64,000 bases of DNA from Streptomyces apocyni (lineage in GTDB: Bacteria > Actinomycetota > Actinomycetes > Streptomycetales > Streptomycetaceae), in NCBI RefSeq assembly GCF_009739465.1, contig NZ_WHOM01000078.1:228133-292132 (forward strand), given 5' to 3'. Both the position numbers and the translations under genes were made by a program. The first letter of the stretch is position 1, and every line of letters starts with the position of its first letter. Below, one piece after another: positions 7,903 to 16,316 of the stretch. The notes beneath the pieces were generated by a model. The model did not search any database. It was not told where the DNA came from and saw only the letters and a program-made list of their open reading frames with translations.

Positions 7903-9939
7903 ATGTCCCGAGCGTTCTCCTCCCCCATCGCGCCGCCCGAGTGGCTGGTCAGAACCCTCAAACCGGCACCGGCGACCGGCATCCCCTGGCCCGCCGTCAC
8001 CCGCGCGGCCATCGCCATGTCGCTGCCGCTGGCCGTGGGACTGGCCACCGGCTATCCGAGTTACGGGGCGATCGCCTCGATGGGCGCGCTCTCCGGCGTC
8101 ATCGGCGACACCGCGACCGCGTACCGGATGCGGGTCTACAACATCGCCGTACCGCAGCTCTTCGGCGCCATCGGGATCACGCTCGGGTCGCTGGTGTACG
8201 GGCACGGGTGGCTGGCCGTCGTCGTGGTGACCGCCGTCGCGCTCGCCTCCGGGATGATCTCGACGGTCGGGGCGGTGGCATCGGTCTCCGGGCTGCTGCT
8301 CCTGCTGAACTCGGTGATCGGCGCGGGGCTGCCGATGCCCGGGGCGTGGTGGGCGCCCCCACTGCTGATCAGCGGTGGCGGGCTGCTCGTTCTGGCCCTG
8401 GCGCTGCTCGCCTGGCCGATACGGTCCGGGGTGCCGGAACGCCTCGCGGTCGCGGACACCTACCGCGCGGTGGCCGCGCTCCTGGAGGCCGCGGGCAAGG
8501 ACGCGGCGACGTACGCGACCGCGCGCCAGACCGTCACCCAGTCACTCAACCAGGCATACGACCTGACGCTCGCGCGGCGGGCCCGCGACCACGGCCGCAA
8601 CCAGGAACTGGCCCGGCTCGTCGGCCAGCTCAACGCGCTGATCCCGCTCGTCGAGGCGGCCCCCGCCGCCCAGCTGGCCGGGCGCCCACTGCCGGACGCG
8701 CTGCCCGCCGCCGTACGGGCACTCGCGCACGCCGTCGAGACGGGCTCGACCGGCCCCGTCGACCCACGCCTACCCGACCCCGAGCCCTCAGGGCCCGCCG
8801 CACCCGCCACACTCGCCGATTCCGCAGAACCCGCCGATCCCGCCACCCGCGCCGTCACCCAAGCCATCCGCTGCGCCGCCGAAGCCCTGACCGACACCGA
8901 CCCCGCCACCATCGACGACCGCCTCGGCCGCCCCGCCGCACTCCGCGAACGCGCCCGCCGCGTCGCCCGTACCGTTCTCCTCTCGGCGGCCTCCTGGCGC
9001 TACGGCCTGCGCCTCGCCCTGTGCATCGGCCTGGCCCAGTCCCTGGTGTCACTCGTCGAGGTGGAGCGCTCGTACTGGGTGGCGCTGACCATCACCTTCG
9101 TCATGAAGCCCGACTTCGGCTCGGTGTTCTCACGGGCCGTCCTCCGCGCGCTCGGCACGGCGGCCGGTCTGGTGCTGGCGGCGGCGCTGCTGGCGGAGGT
9201 GCCGCGCGGCTGGTGGGACGTACTCGTGCTGTTCGTCCTCGCCCCGCTGATCCCGGCGCTCACCCCACGCGGCTACGGCTACCAGACGGCCGCCATCACT
9301 CCCGTCATCCTGATCCTGTCCGACGTACTCAACAAGGCAGGCGTCGGCCTGGTCCTGCCCCGCCTGTACGACAGCCTCATCGGCTGCGCCATCGCCCTGG
9401 TCGCGGGCTACCTGCTCTGGCCGGAAAGCTGGCACACCCGCATCGGCGACCGGCTCGCCGACGCCGTCACCGACACCGCGCGCTACGTCGAGTGCGCCTT
9501 CCTGGACCCGGCCGCCCCCGGCACCCCGGACGTCGCCGCGCGGGCAAGAATGCGACGCCGCCTCTACCGAGACCTCTCGGACCTGCGTACGGAGTTCCAG
9601 CGCGCCCTCACCGAGCCGCCCCCGACCGGGACCCGGGCCGCGGCCTGGTGGCCCCTGGTGATCGCCGTCGAACGGGTCGTGGACGCCACCACCGCGGCCC
9701 GCATCCAGATCCGCCACGGCGCCCCACGCCCAACCCCCGCCGAATCAGCGGAAATCTGCCGCACCCTGGAGCAACTGGCGTCCGCCCTACGCGAGTCAGC
9801 CTCCCCGACCCACCACACCACCACCGACGCCCCACCTGTCCCAGCCGACGCCATCCCGAACAGCGTCCTCGCCCCCCTCCGCCACGAGGTACGCGCCGCC
9901 CACGCCATCGCCAGCCCTCAGCCGGACCTGGGCTCCTAG
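7903..9939 (+). CDS. FUSC-family integral membrane protein
   Basis: A 678-residue protein with two helix bundles: about six helices at residues 35-170, a cytoplasmic domain of about 190 residues rich in Ala and Pro, then a second bundle (about 355-505), and a soluble C-terminal region. SYWVALTITFVMKPDFGSVF is the family signature of fusaric-acid-resistance/aromatic-acid-exporter-like proteins. It is predicted to act at the cytoplasmic membrane in efflux or envelope function; the substrate is unknown. It ends 72 bp before the convergent metG, with a strong bidirectional hairpin between. Confidence 0.82.
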   Translation: MSRAFSSPIAPPEWLVRTLKPAPATGIPWPAVTRAAIAMSLPLAVGLATGYPSYGAIASMGALSGVIGDTATAYRMRVYNIAVPQLFGAIGITLGSLVYGHGWLAVVVVTAVALASGMISTVGAVASVSGLLLLLNSVIGAGLPMPGAWWAPPLLISGGGLLVLALALLAWPIRSGVPERLAVADTYRAVAALLEAAGKDAATYATARQTVTQSLNQAYDLTLARRARDHGRNQELARLVGQLNALIPLVEAAPAAQLAGRPLPDALPAAVRALAHAVETGSTGPVDPRLPDPEPSGPAAPATLADSAEPADPATRAVTQAIRCAAEALTDTDPATIDDRLGRPAALRERARRVARTVLLSAASWRYGLRLALCIGLAQSLVSLVEVERSYWVALTITFVMKPDFGSVFSRAVLRALGTAAGLVLAAALLAEVPRGWWDVLVLFVLAPLIPALTPRGYGYQTAAITPVILILSDVLNKAGVGLVLPRLYDSLIGCAIALVAGYLLWPESWHTRIGDRLADAVTDTARYVECAFLDPAAPGTPDVAARARMRRRLYRDLSDLRTEFQRALTEPPPTGTRAAAWWPLVIAVERVVDATTAARIQIRHGAPRPTPAESAEICRTLEQLASALRESASPTHHTTTDAPPVPADAIPNSVLAPLRHEVRAAHAIASPQPDLGS

Positions 9940-9962
9940 AAGCTCAGGGTGCAAAAACGCAT

Positions 9963-9994
9963 CGTCCCCCGTAGCCCGAAGGCCACGGGGGACG
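9963..9994. terminator. Bidirectional terminator between FUSC gene and metG
   Basis: A perfect 10-bp stem, CGTCCCCCGT (9963-9972) with ACGGGGGACG (9985-9994), encloses a second small stem GCC/GGC around a CGAA tetraloop. It serves both convergent genes. Confidence 0.85.
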
Positions 9995-10011
9995 ACGACA
10001 TCAAGCGGACG

Positions 10012-11730
10012 TCACTCCTCGCCGCCGAAGCGCTCCTTGTACGACTCCAGGTCCTCATCCGTGATCTTCGCGAAGAGCACCGGGGGAACCGTGAAGGCGG
10101 TACCCGCGGGAACCGCGGACAGGGACCTGGCCTCGGCGGGCGTGATCCAGGTCGCCGTGTCGTCGGTGAGGGCGAAGGCCGAGCGCATCGCGGCGGCCGA
10201 GGCAGGGATGAAGGGCTCGGAGACCACCGCGTACAGGTGGATGAGGTTCATCGCCGTGCGCAGCGTGAGGGCCGCGGCCTCGGGGTCGGTCTTGATCTCC
10301 AGCCAGGGTGCCTTCTCCTCCAGGTACGAGTTGCCCGCGGACCACAGCGCGCGCAGCGCCGCCGCGGCCTTGCGGAACTGGAGGGCGTCCATGTGGGACT
10401 CGTACTCGGCGAGGAGCGTGGCGATGTCCTCGCCCAGCTTCTGCTCGGCCTCTCCGGCCTCCTTGCCCGCGGGCACGTCATCACCGAAGCGCTTGCGCGA
10501 GAAGGACAGGACGCGGTTGACGAAATTGCCGAGGGTGTCGGCGAGGTCCTTGTTGACGGTGGCGGAGAAGTGCTCCCAGGAGAAGGACGAGTCGTCCGAC
10601 TCGGGGGCGTTGGCCACCAGGAAGTAGCGCCAGTAGTCGGCGGGCAGCAGCTCCAGGGCCGCGTCCGTGAAGACACCGCGCTTCTGGGACGTGGAGAACT
10701 TACCGCCGTAGTACGTCAGCCAGTTGAAGGCCTTGAGGTAGTCGACCTTCTTCCACGGCTCACGGGTGCCGAGCTGGGTGGCCGGGAACATCACCGAGTG
10801 GAACGGGACGTTGTCCTTGGCCATGAACTCGGTGTACCGGACGTTCTCGGCGCCCTCGCCCTCGTACCACCAGGACTTCCAGTCGCGGCTGGCCGGGTCC
10901 AGGTCGGACCATTCCTTGGTCGCGCCGATGTACTCGATCGGGGCGTCGAACCAGACGTAGAAGACCTTGCCGTCGGCGGCCAGGTCCGGCCATACGTCGG
11001 ACGGGACGGGCACGCCCCAGTCCAGGTCACGGGTGATCGCGCGGTCGTGCAGGCCCTCGGTCAGCCACTTGCGGGCGATCGAGGACGCGAGCTGCGGCCA
11101 CTCGTCGCCAGTCGCGTCGATGAACGCCTCGACCTCGTGCTGGAGCTTGGACTGGAGGAGGAAGAGGTGCTTGGTCTCGCGGACCTCCAGGTCACTGCTG
11201 CCGCTGATCGCCGAGCGGGCGTCGATCAGGTCGGTCGGGTCCAGGACCCGCGTGCAGTTCTCGCACTGGTCGCCGCGGGCCTTGTCGTAGCCGCAGTGCG
11301 GACACGTACCGACGATGTAGCGGTCCGGCAGGAAGCGGCCGTCGGCGTTCGAGTAGACCTGGCGGATCGCCCGCTCCTCGATGAAGCCGTTCTCGTGCAG
11401 CTTGCGGGCGAAGTGCTGGGTCAGCTCCACGTTCTGCGGGGACGAGCTGCGGCCGAAATAGTCGAAGCGCAGTCCGAAGCCGTCGTAGACCGCCTTCTGC
11501 GCGTCGTGCTGCTCGGCGCAGAACGCGTCGACCGGCAGGCCGGACTCCTTGGCGGCCAGCTCGGCGGGGGTGCCATGCTCGTCCGTCGCGCAGATGTAGA
11601 GCACGTCGTGGTCGCGCTGGCGGAGGTACCTGGCGTACACATCCGCAGGGAGCATGGACCCCACCATGTTGCCCAGGTGCTTGATTCCGTTGATGTACGG
11701 AAGGGCGCTGGTGATGAGGTGTCGAGCCAT
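10012..11730 (-). CDS. metG: Methionyl-tRNA synthetase
   Basis: A 572-residue class I aminoacyl-tRNA synthetase charging initiator and elongator tRNA-Met in the cytoplasm. The N-terminus ITSALPYINGIKHLGN contains the HIGH-type signature (HLGN). A zinc knuckle CPHCG...CENC sits near residues 145-160, and the KMSKS-equivalent is KFSTS in the second half. The length matches actinobacterial enzymes lacking the C-terminal dimerisation domain. It follows the vWA gene in the same direction, but a strong terminator (11855-11885) separates them, so it should have its own promoter in the 162-bp gap. Confidence 0.97.
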   Translation of the reverse strand: MARHLITSALPYINGIKHLGNMVGSMLPADVYARYLRQRDHDVLYICATDEHGTPAELAAKESGLPVDAFCAEQHDAQKAVYDGFGLRFDYFGRSSSPQNVELTQHFARKLHENGFIEERAIRQVYSNADGRFLPDRYIVGTCPHCGYDKARGDQCENCTRVLDPTDLIDARSAISGSSDLEVRETKHLFLLQSKLQHEVEAFIDATGDEWPQLASSIARKWLTEGLHDRAITRDLDWGVPVPSDVWPDLAADGKVFYVWFDAPIEYIGATKEWSDLDPASRDWKSWWYEGEGAENVRYTEFMAKDNVPFHSVMFPATQLGTREPWKKVDYLKAFNWLTYYGGKFSTSQKRGVFTDAALELLPADYWRYFLVANAPESDDSSFSWEHFSATVNKDLADTLGNFVNRVLSFSRKRFGDDVPAGKEAGEAEQKLGEDIATLLAEYESHMDALQFRKAAAALRALWSAGNSYLEEKAPWLEIKTDPEAAALTLRTAMNLIHLYAVVSEPFIPASAAAMRSAFALTDDTATWITPAEARSLSAVPAGTAFTVPPVLFAKITDEDLESYKERFGGEE

Positions 11731-11854
11731 TGCAGGCTGCTCCCAAGTCGCTACGTGGAGTGATCATTTGGTCTACGGAACGTCAATATCGTATCCGACT
11801 GACCGGGGGAGCCTGTTCGGCATTTCGGTGGGCGGACGGTGGACGGTGGGCGGA

Positions 11855-11885
11855 CGGTGGGCGGCGCGAAGGGCGCCGCCCACCG
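11855..11885 (-). terminator. Terminator of the vWA gene
   Basis: A perfect 13-bp stem, CGGTGGGCGGCGC (11855-11867) with its complement at 11873-11885 and loop GAAGG, lies 7 nt after the vWA stop codon. Confidence 0.85.
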
Positions 11886-11892
11886 GAAGGTC

Positions 11893-13368
11893 CTACGGGC
11901 GCCAGGTCGCGAGCAGGCCCTCGTACAGCTCGGCGTCGGTGAGCTCACCGGGCACCGGGCCCGCGTGGAAGAACGCGGCGTTGGTGACCTTGTCGTCCGC
12001 GTCCAGCTTGCGGAGGTAGTCGAAGGCCTTCGCGTCGTGCTCGCCGAAGGCCACGAACTGCCAGAAGATCTTGCTGTGCTTGGCCGCGGCGGTCAGAGCC
12101 TGTGTCGCGGCGGTCTTGGACTCCGGGGCGCCGTCCGTCTGGAAGACGACCAGGGCGGGGCGCTTCGGGTCGGCCGACTTCTTGTGCAGCGCGATGACCT
12201 CGGTGACGGCGCGGTCGTAGTTGGTCCGGCCCATCCGGCCGAGCCCGGCGTGCAGCTTGTCGATACGGCCCTCGTGCTCGACGAGCGTGAGGGTGCCGGT
12301 GCCGTCGATCTCCGTGGAGAAGAAGACGACGTTGACGGTCGCGTCCTCGTCCGTGTGCGCGGCGAGCGCGAGTACCTGCTCGCCCAGGTTCTGCGCACTG
12401 CCGTCCTTGTAGTACGGGCGCATCGACCCGGAGCGGTCGAGCACCAGGTAGACGGCGGCACGGGTACCGGCCAGGCCGTGCTTCTCGAGTGCGGCCCCGG
12501 CCGCGTTGTACGCGGAGACCAGTCCGGGAGCACCGCTCTGGAGGCTGTCGAGGGAGTGCGCGGGGGTGGCGCCGAGGGCGGGCTCCGGCTCGGATACGGC
12601 GACGGGCTCGGGCTGCGGCTCCGGCTGGGGCTCCGGCTCAGCGGCGGGCTCTGTGGCGGCTGCCACCGGCTCCGGCTCGGGCTCGGGCTCCGTGGCCGTC
12701 GGCGTCGGCGTCGGCGTCGGGGCCGTGGGCTCGGAGGCCGGGGCCGACCCTGGCTCCGATACGGCGACGGGCTCGGGCTCCGGCGCGGCTGCGACCGGCT
12801 CGGGCTTCGGCTCGGGCTCGGGGGAGACCTCCGGCTCAGCTACGGCAACCGGCTCCGGCTCGGACACGGGAGCGACGGGCTCGGGGGTCGGCTCGGGCTC
12901 CGGCTCGGTTACGGCGACGGGCTCGGGCGTCGGCTCGGAGGCGGCAGCGACCGGCTCCGGCTCGGGCTCCGGGTCGACCGGTGTGGCCGGACGCGGGACC
13001 GTGGAGGAGGAGCTCGACGAGGTACTCAGCGACGGGTTGTCGAACGCGGCGGAGACCAGCTCGTCGACCGGGTTCGACACGGACCCGGACGCTGGCGTCA
13101 GCTCCGACGACGGACCCGGCACACTCGCGGCACCCGTCACAGCGGCGTCGCCCCGTGACTCCTTGGCGGGCCCCGGTACGGAGACGGACTCCGCAGGTAC
13201 GGAAGCCGACTCGGACGCAGACCCAGAGACAGACCCAGACGCAGACGCAGACTGCGACGCCGTCGCCTCCTCCTGCCGAGCCTCCGGCACGGCCCCGGCC
13301 GAGGTCGCTTCGTCGCGCCCCTTGCGGGACCGCCCAAACGCGTTCCGCAGGAGATCCAGAATGCCCAT
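11893..13368 (-). CDS. vWA-domain protein with long Pro/Glu-rich linker (TerF/TerY-like)
   Basis: A 491-residue protein. Residues 1-40 are basic and Ser-rich; about 45-275 is a low-complexity Pro/Glu/Val region (PEPEPVA-type units); the last 200 residues form a von Willebrand A domain with MIDAS motif DRSGSMRPYY, a later Thr and the Asp of FQTDGAPES. The domain most resembles vWA proteins of tellurite/stress (ter) loci, cytoplasmic proteins thought to assemble metal-dependent complexes. There is no signal peptide. The acidic repeat reads as a misleading long Gly/Arg-rich frame on the other strand. Confidence 0.85.
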   Translation of the reverse strand: MGILDLLRNAFGRSRKGRDEATSAGAVPEARQEEATASQSASASGSVSGSASESASVPAESVSVPGPAKESRGDAAVTGAASVPGPSSELTPASGSVSNPVDELVSAAFDNPSLSTSSSSSSTVPRPATPVDPEPEPEPVAAASEPTPEPVAVTEPEPEPTPEPVAPVSEPEPVAVAEPEVSPEPEPKPEPVAAAPEPEPVAVSEPGSAPASEPTAPTPTPTPTATEPEPEPEPVAAATEPAAEPEPQPEPQPEPVAVSEPEPALGATPAHSLDSLQSGAPGLVSAYNAAGAALEKHGLAGTRAAVYLVLDRSGSMRPYYKDGSAQNLGEQVLALAAHTDEDATVNVVFFSTEIDGTGTLTLVEHEGRIDKLHAGLGRMGRTNYDRAVTEVIALHKKSADPKRPALVVFQTDGAPESKTAATQALTAAAKHSKIFWQFVAFGEHDAKAFDYLRKLDADDKVTNAAFFHAGPVPGELTDAELYEGLLATWRP

Positions 13369-13727
13369 GTGCGCAACCCTTCGCGTGAGTTGATTCCGTA
13401 ATCCCTGGCCAGGGCGGACACGTAAGGTTAGCCGCAGCTCTTTGCGATCTTGGGGAGGGTCGGCCCGTCACGCCGACCCGTCACCCCAGCGGCCCGCCCC
13501 GAACGTCAACCCAGCGTGGACCCGACGTGGACCCGGCGCACACCGCGCACGCCCCCAGCGCCAACTTACCTCCGTGCGCCTGTGGTTCACCTGCCGTTCA
13601 ACCACCCGCCGCCAACCGGCTCTCGTACACCCCTAACGTCACCGCCGGAACATTCCGACACGGTGTCGGCGCAGGGTGCGCCGAAGAATGCTCAACAGGG
13701 CCCAAAAAGGCCCATATGGGGAGAATC
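13369..13727. promoter_or_regulatory. Divergent intergenic region between the vWA gene and phoX
   Basis: There is no convincing gene in these 359 bp. They must hold the promoters of both divergent genes and include the PHO box listed separately. Open frames here end in the phoX frame but lack a ribosome site and start too far upstream of the Tat signal. Confidence 0.6.
13585..13606 (+). promoter_or_regulatory. PHO box (PhoP operator) upstream of phoX
   Basis: Two direct-repeat units abut in exact 11-nt phase: GTTCACCTGCC (13585-13595) and GTTCAACCACC (13596-13606). The Streptomyces PhoP consensus unit is an 11-mer beginning GTTCACC. The unit before (13574) is degenerate. It lies 122 bp upstream of the phosphatase start, so phosphate-starvation induction by PhoR/PhoP is likely. 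Confidence 0.72.
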
Positions 13728-15827
13728 ATGCGCAAACTGCTGCCGCTCATCGGCTCGCACCCGGGTGGACGCTCCGCCCTCACCTGCCGCTACCGCTGTG
13801 GAGACGCCTGCTTCCAGGAAGTGCCGAACACCAGCGACAACGAATACGTCGGCGATGTCATGGCCGGTGCCCTGTCCCGCAGGTCGATGATGCGTGCCGC
13901 CGCCGTGGTGACCGTAGCCACCGCCGCTGGCACCGCCGCACTCGCCTCCCCCGGCATGGCCACCCAGGCCGCCGCGGCCACAGCGGACCGCCACTACCCC
14001 GGCCACCCCGGTCGCCCTGGCCACCCCGGCCACCCTGGTCGCCCCACCCACAAGGCCGCCCGCGGCCTGCGCTTCGACGCCGTCGCCCCCAACACCGCCG
14101 ACCAGGTCACCATCCCCACCGGCTACGAGCAGAACGTCGTGATCCGCTGGGGCGAACCGATCCTGCGCGGCGCCCCCGCCTTCGACCCGGACAACCAGAC
14201 CGCCAAGGCCCAGGCCGGTCAGTTCGGCTACAACAACGACTTCCTGGCGCTGCTGCCGTACGGCCACGGCCGCCAGCTGCTCGTGGCCAACCACGAGTAC
14301 ACGGACGAGCAGCTGATGTTCGCCGGGTACGACTCGGACAACCCGACCCGCGAGCAGGTCGAGATCGCCTGGGCCGCGCACGGCCTGTCGGTCGTCGCCG
14401 TCCAGGAGGAGCGCAGGTCCGGCAAGCTCACGCCCGTACAGCGCCACCACGTCAACCGCCGCCTCACCGTCACCAGCGAGTTCCGCCTCGCGGGCCCGGC
14501 CGCGGGCAGCGATCTGCTGAAGACCTCCGCCGACCCGACCGGCACCAAGGTGCTGGGCACCCTCAACAACTGCGCGGGCGGCACCACGCCGTGGGGCACC
14601 ACGCTGCACGGCGAGGAGAACTTCAACCAGTACTTCGCCAATGGCTCCAGCGCCACGGACAAGCGCTACGGCCTGCCCACCGGCTCCTCCGGCCGTAAGT
14701 GGGAGCGGTTCGACGACCGCTTCGACGTCTCCAAGGAGCCGAACGAGCCGCACCGCCACGGCTACGTCGTCGAGCTCGACCCGTACGACCCCGATTCCAC
14801 CCCCGTCAAGCACACCGCGCTCGGCCGCTTCAAGCACGAGGGCGCGACCGCGACCCTCACCCGCGACGGCCGCCCGGTCCTCTACAGCGGCGACGACGAA
14901 CGCTTTGACTACTTCTACAAGTTCGTCTCCTCGAAGCGGATGAAGCGCGGCCGGAGCCGTCACGCCCGCGCGCACAACCTCACGCTCCTCGAAGAGGGCA
15001 CGCTCTACGTCGCCAAGTTGACCGGCGACTCCCCCGCCGGGCAGATCGACGGCTCCGGCGCGCTGCCCAGCGACGGCGAGTTCGACGGCAGCGGCGTCTG
15101 GATTCCGCTGGCCACCGCGGGCCCGAGGGGTGCCGTGTCGCACGTCGAGGGCATGACCGCCGAGGAGGTGTTCGTCTTCACCCGGCTCGCCGGTGACAAG
15201 GCGGGCGCCACCAAGATGGACCGCCCCGAGGACGTCGAGCCCTCGCCGCGCACCGGCAAGGTGTACGTCGCGCTGACCAACAACACCAAGCGTGGCCTGG
15301 AGGGCCAGGCGCCCGCCGACGAGGCCAACCCGCGCAACGCGAACAAGCACGGCCACGTCCTGGAGCTCACCGAGCACTGGCACAACCCGGCCAGCACCAG
15401 GTTCGCCTGGTCGCTGTTCCTGGTCGCGGGCGACCCGGAGGACCCGTCGTCGTACTTCGCGGGCTTCCCGAAGGACAAGGTCAGCCCGATCTCCTGCCCG
15501 GACAACGTGGCGTTCGACCCGTACGGCAACCTGTGGATCTCCACGGACGGCAACAAGCTCGGCAGCCACGACGGCCTGTTCGGTGTCGCCACGCACGGGC
15601 CACGGCGCGGTGAGCTGAAGCAGTTCCTGACCGTACCGACCGGTGCCGAGACCTGCGGCCCGATCATCCAGGACCGTCGCGTGCTGGTCGCGGTGCAGCA
15701 CCCGGGCGAGGTCAGCGGCGCGTCGGTGGAGAACCCGGCGTCGCAGTGGCCGGACGGACCCGGGAAGATCGTCCGCCCGTCGGTGGTCGCGGTCTGGCGC
15801 GAGGACGGCCGGAACATCGGCTGCTGA
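13728..15827 (+). CDS. phoX: PhoX-family alkaline phosphatase, Tat-exported
   Basis: A 699-residue DUF839/PhoX protein. After a cytoplasmic-looking N-terminus of about 50 residues, a twin-arginine motif SRRSMMRAAAVV and hydrophobic stretch (residues 52-85) indicate Tat export of the folded enzyme. Family motifs include NHEYTDEQ, NNCAGGTTPWGT, LHGEENFNQYF, MDRPEDVEPSP and PDNVAFDPYGNLWISTDG. PhoX enzymes use Ca and Fe to hydrolyse phosphomonoesters outside the cell. ATG 13728 follows GGGGAG by 4 nt; ATG 13716 is an alternative. The PHO box upstream supports a phosphate-scavenging role. Its length matches the family. Confidence 0.93.
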   Translation: MRKLLPLIGSHPGGRSALTCRYRCGDACFQEVPNTSDNEYVGDVMAGALSRRSMMRAAAVVTVATAAGTAALASPGMATQAAAATADRHYPGHPGRPGHPGHPGRPTHKAARGLRFDAVAPNTADQVTIPTGYEQNVVIRWGEPILRGAPAFDPDNQTAKAQAGQFGYNNDFLALLPYGHGRQLLVANHEYTDEQLMFAGYDSDNPTREQVEIAWAAHGLSVVAVQEERRSGKLTPVQRHHVNRRLTVTSEFRLAGPAAGSDLLKTSADPTGTKVLGTLNNCAGGTTPWGTTLHGEENFNQYFANGSSATDKRYGLPTGSSGRKWERFDDRFDVSKEPNEPHRHGYVVELDPYDPDSTPVKHTALGRFKHEGATATLTRDGRPVLYSGDDERFDYFYKFVSSKRMKRGRSRHARAHNLTLLEEGTLYVAKLTGDSPAGQIDGSGALPSDGEFDGSGVWIPLATAGPRGAVSHVEGMTAEEVFVFTRLAGDKAGATKMDRPEDVEPSPRTGKVYVALTNNTKRGLEGQAPADEANPRNANKHGHVLELTEHWHNPASTRFAWSLFLVAGDPEDPSSYFAGFPKDKVSPISCPDNVAFDPYGNLWISTDGNKLGSHDGLFGVATHGPRRGELKQFLTVPTGAETCGPIIQDRRVLVAVQHPGEVSGASVENPASQWPDGPGKIVRPSVVAVWREDGRNIGC

Positions 15828-15842
15828 GCGCGGCATGACTGA

Positions 15843-15872
15843 GGGCGGCACCCCGGGACTGGGGTGCCGCCC
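15843..15872. terminator. Terminator after phoX
   Basis: GGGCGGCACCCC (15843-15854) pairs perfectly with GGGGTGCCGCCC (15861-15872) across a 6-nt loop. It also faces the convergent small gene at 15928, so it probably works in both directions. Confidence 0.87.
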
Positions 15873-15927
15873 ACTCGTCGTCCCACGCCCAAGCCCACGC
15901 CCGCGGGTGCGTCAGCCCGTGAGCCCG

Positions 15928-16143
15928 TCAGCCCTCGCCATCCGTACGACGGCGGCGCAGCATCGCGAAGCCAAGGCCCGCCGCACCGGCAGCCGCCATG
16001 CCTCCGCCAGCGGCCATCATCACGGTGTCGGGCTGCTTGCCGCCCTCGGCACCGGCCTTGACGCCGACCGGCAGAGCGAGCGTGGCGGCTATGACGCCGG
16101 TCGCGATGGCGGCGGAGCGGACGGTACGGCGAATGGCACGCAT
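15928..16143 (-). CDS. Small secreted, C-terminally membrane-anchored protein
   Basis: A 71-residue protein from ATG 16143 (GAGAAGG 9 nt upstream). It has a cleavable-looking signal (MRAIRRTVRS followed by a hydrophobic run to about residue 30), a very short polar stretch AGAEGGKQPDTV, a second hydrophobic Gly/Ala-rich helix and a tail of four arginines. The order signal peptide, QPDTV, helix, RRRR mimics a sortase substrate, but the LPXTG/LAXTG motif is degenerate. No function is known. It is convergent with phoX. Confidence 0.7.
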   Translation of the reverse strand: MRAIRRTVRSAAIATGVIAATLALPVGVKAGAEGGKQPDTVMMAAGGGMAAAGAAGLGFAMLRRRRTDGEG

Positions 16144-16290
16144 GGTGATGACCTTCTCGTAGCGGGTCTTTCCCTGTCTGCGCCCCTTTGCGGCGGCGAC
16201 GTCCATCAAGCTACGAGGGTCGTGTTGGCGTCATACGTAGGCGAGGTAACGGCTCCCGGACGACTCCAGCACAGCCACGTAAAGGGATAA

Positions 16291-16309
16291 AGAGGGGCTA
16301 AATCCCTCT
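16291..16309 (-). terminator. Weak hairpin after the LysR gene
   Basis: AGAGGG (16291-16296) pairs with CCCTCT (16304-16309), 7-nt loop, just downstream of the LysR stop at 16317. Confidence 0.45.
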
Positions 16310-16316
16310 CCCCCGG

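Noticed and set aside
9949..11763. 604-codon plus-strand frame over metG
   Set aside because: An antisense shadow; metG motifs are complete on the minus strand.
11839..13158. Long Gly/Arg/Leu-rich plus-strand frame over the vWA gene
   Set aside because: It is the antisense of the Pro/Glu linker; no domain or ribosome site.
13692..15851. 719-codon minus-strand frame over phoX
   Set aside because: An antisense shadow caused by GC3 bias; phoX has all family motifs.
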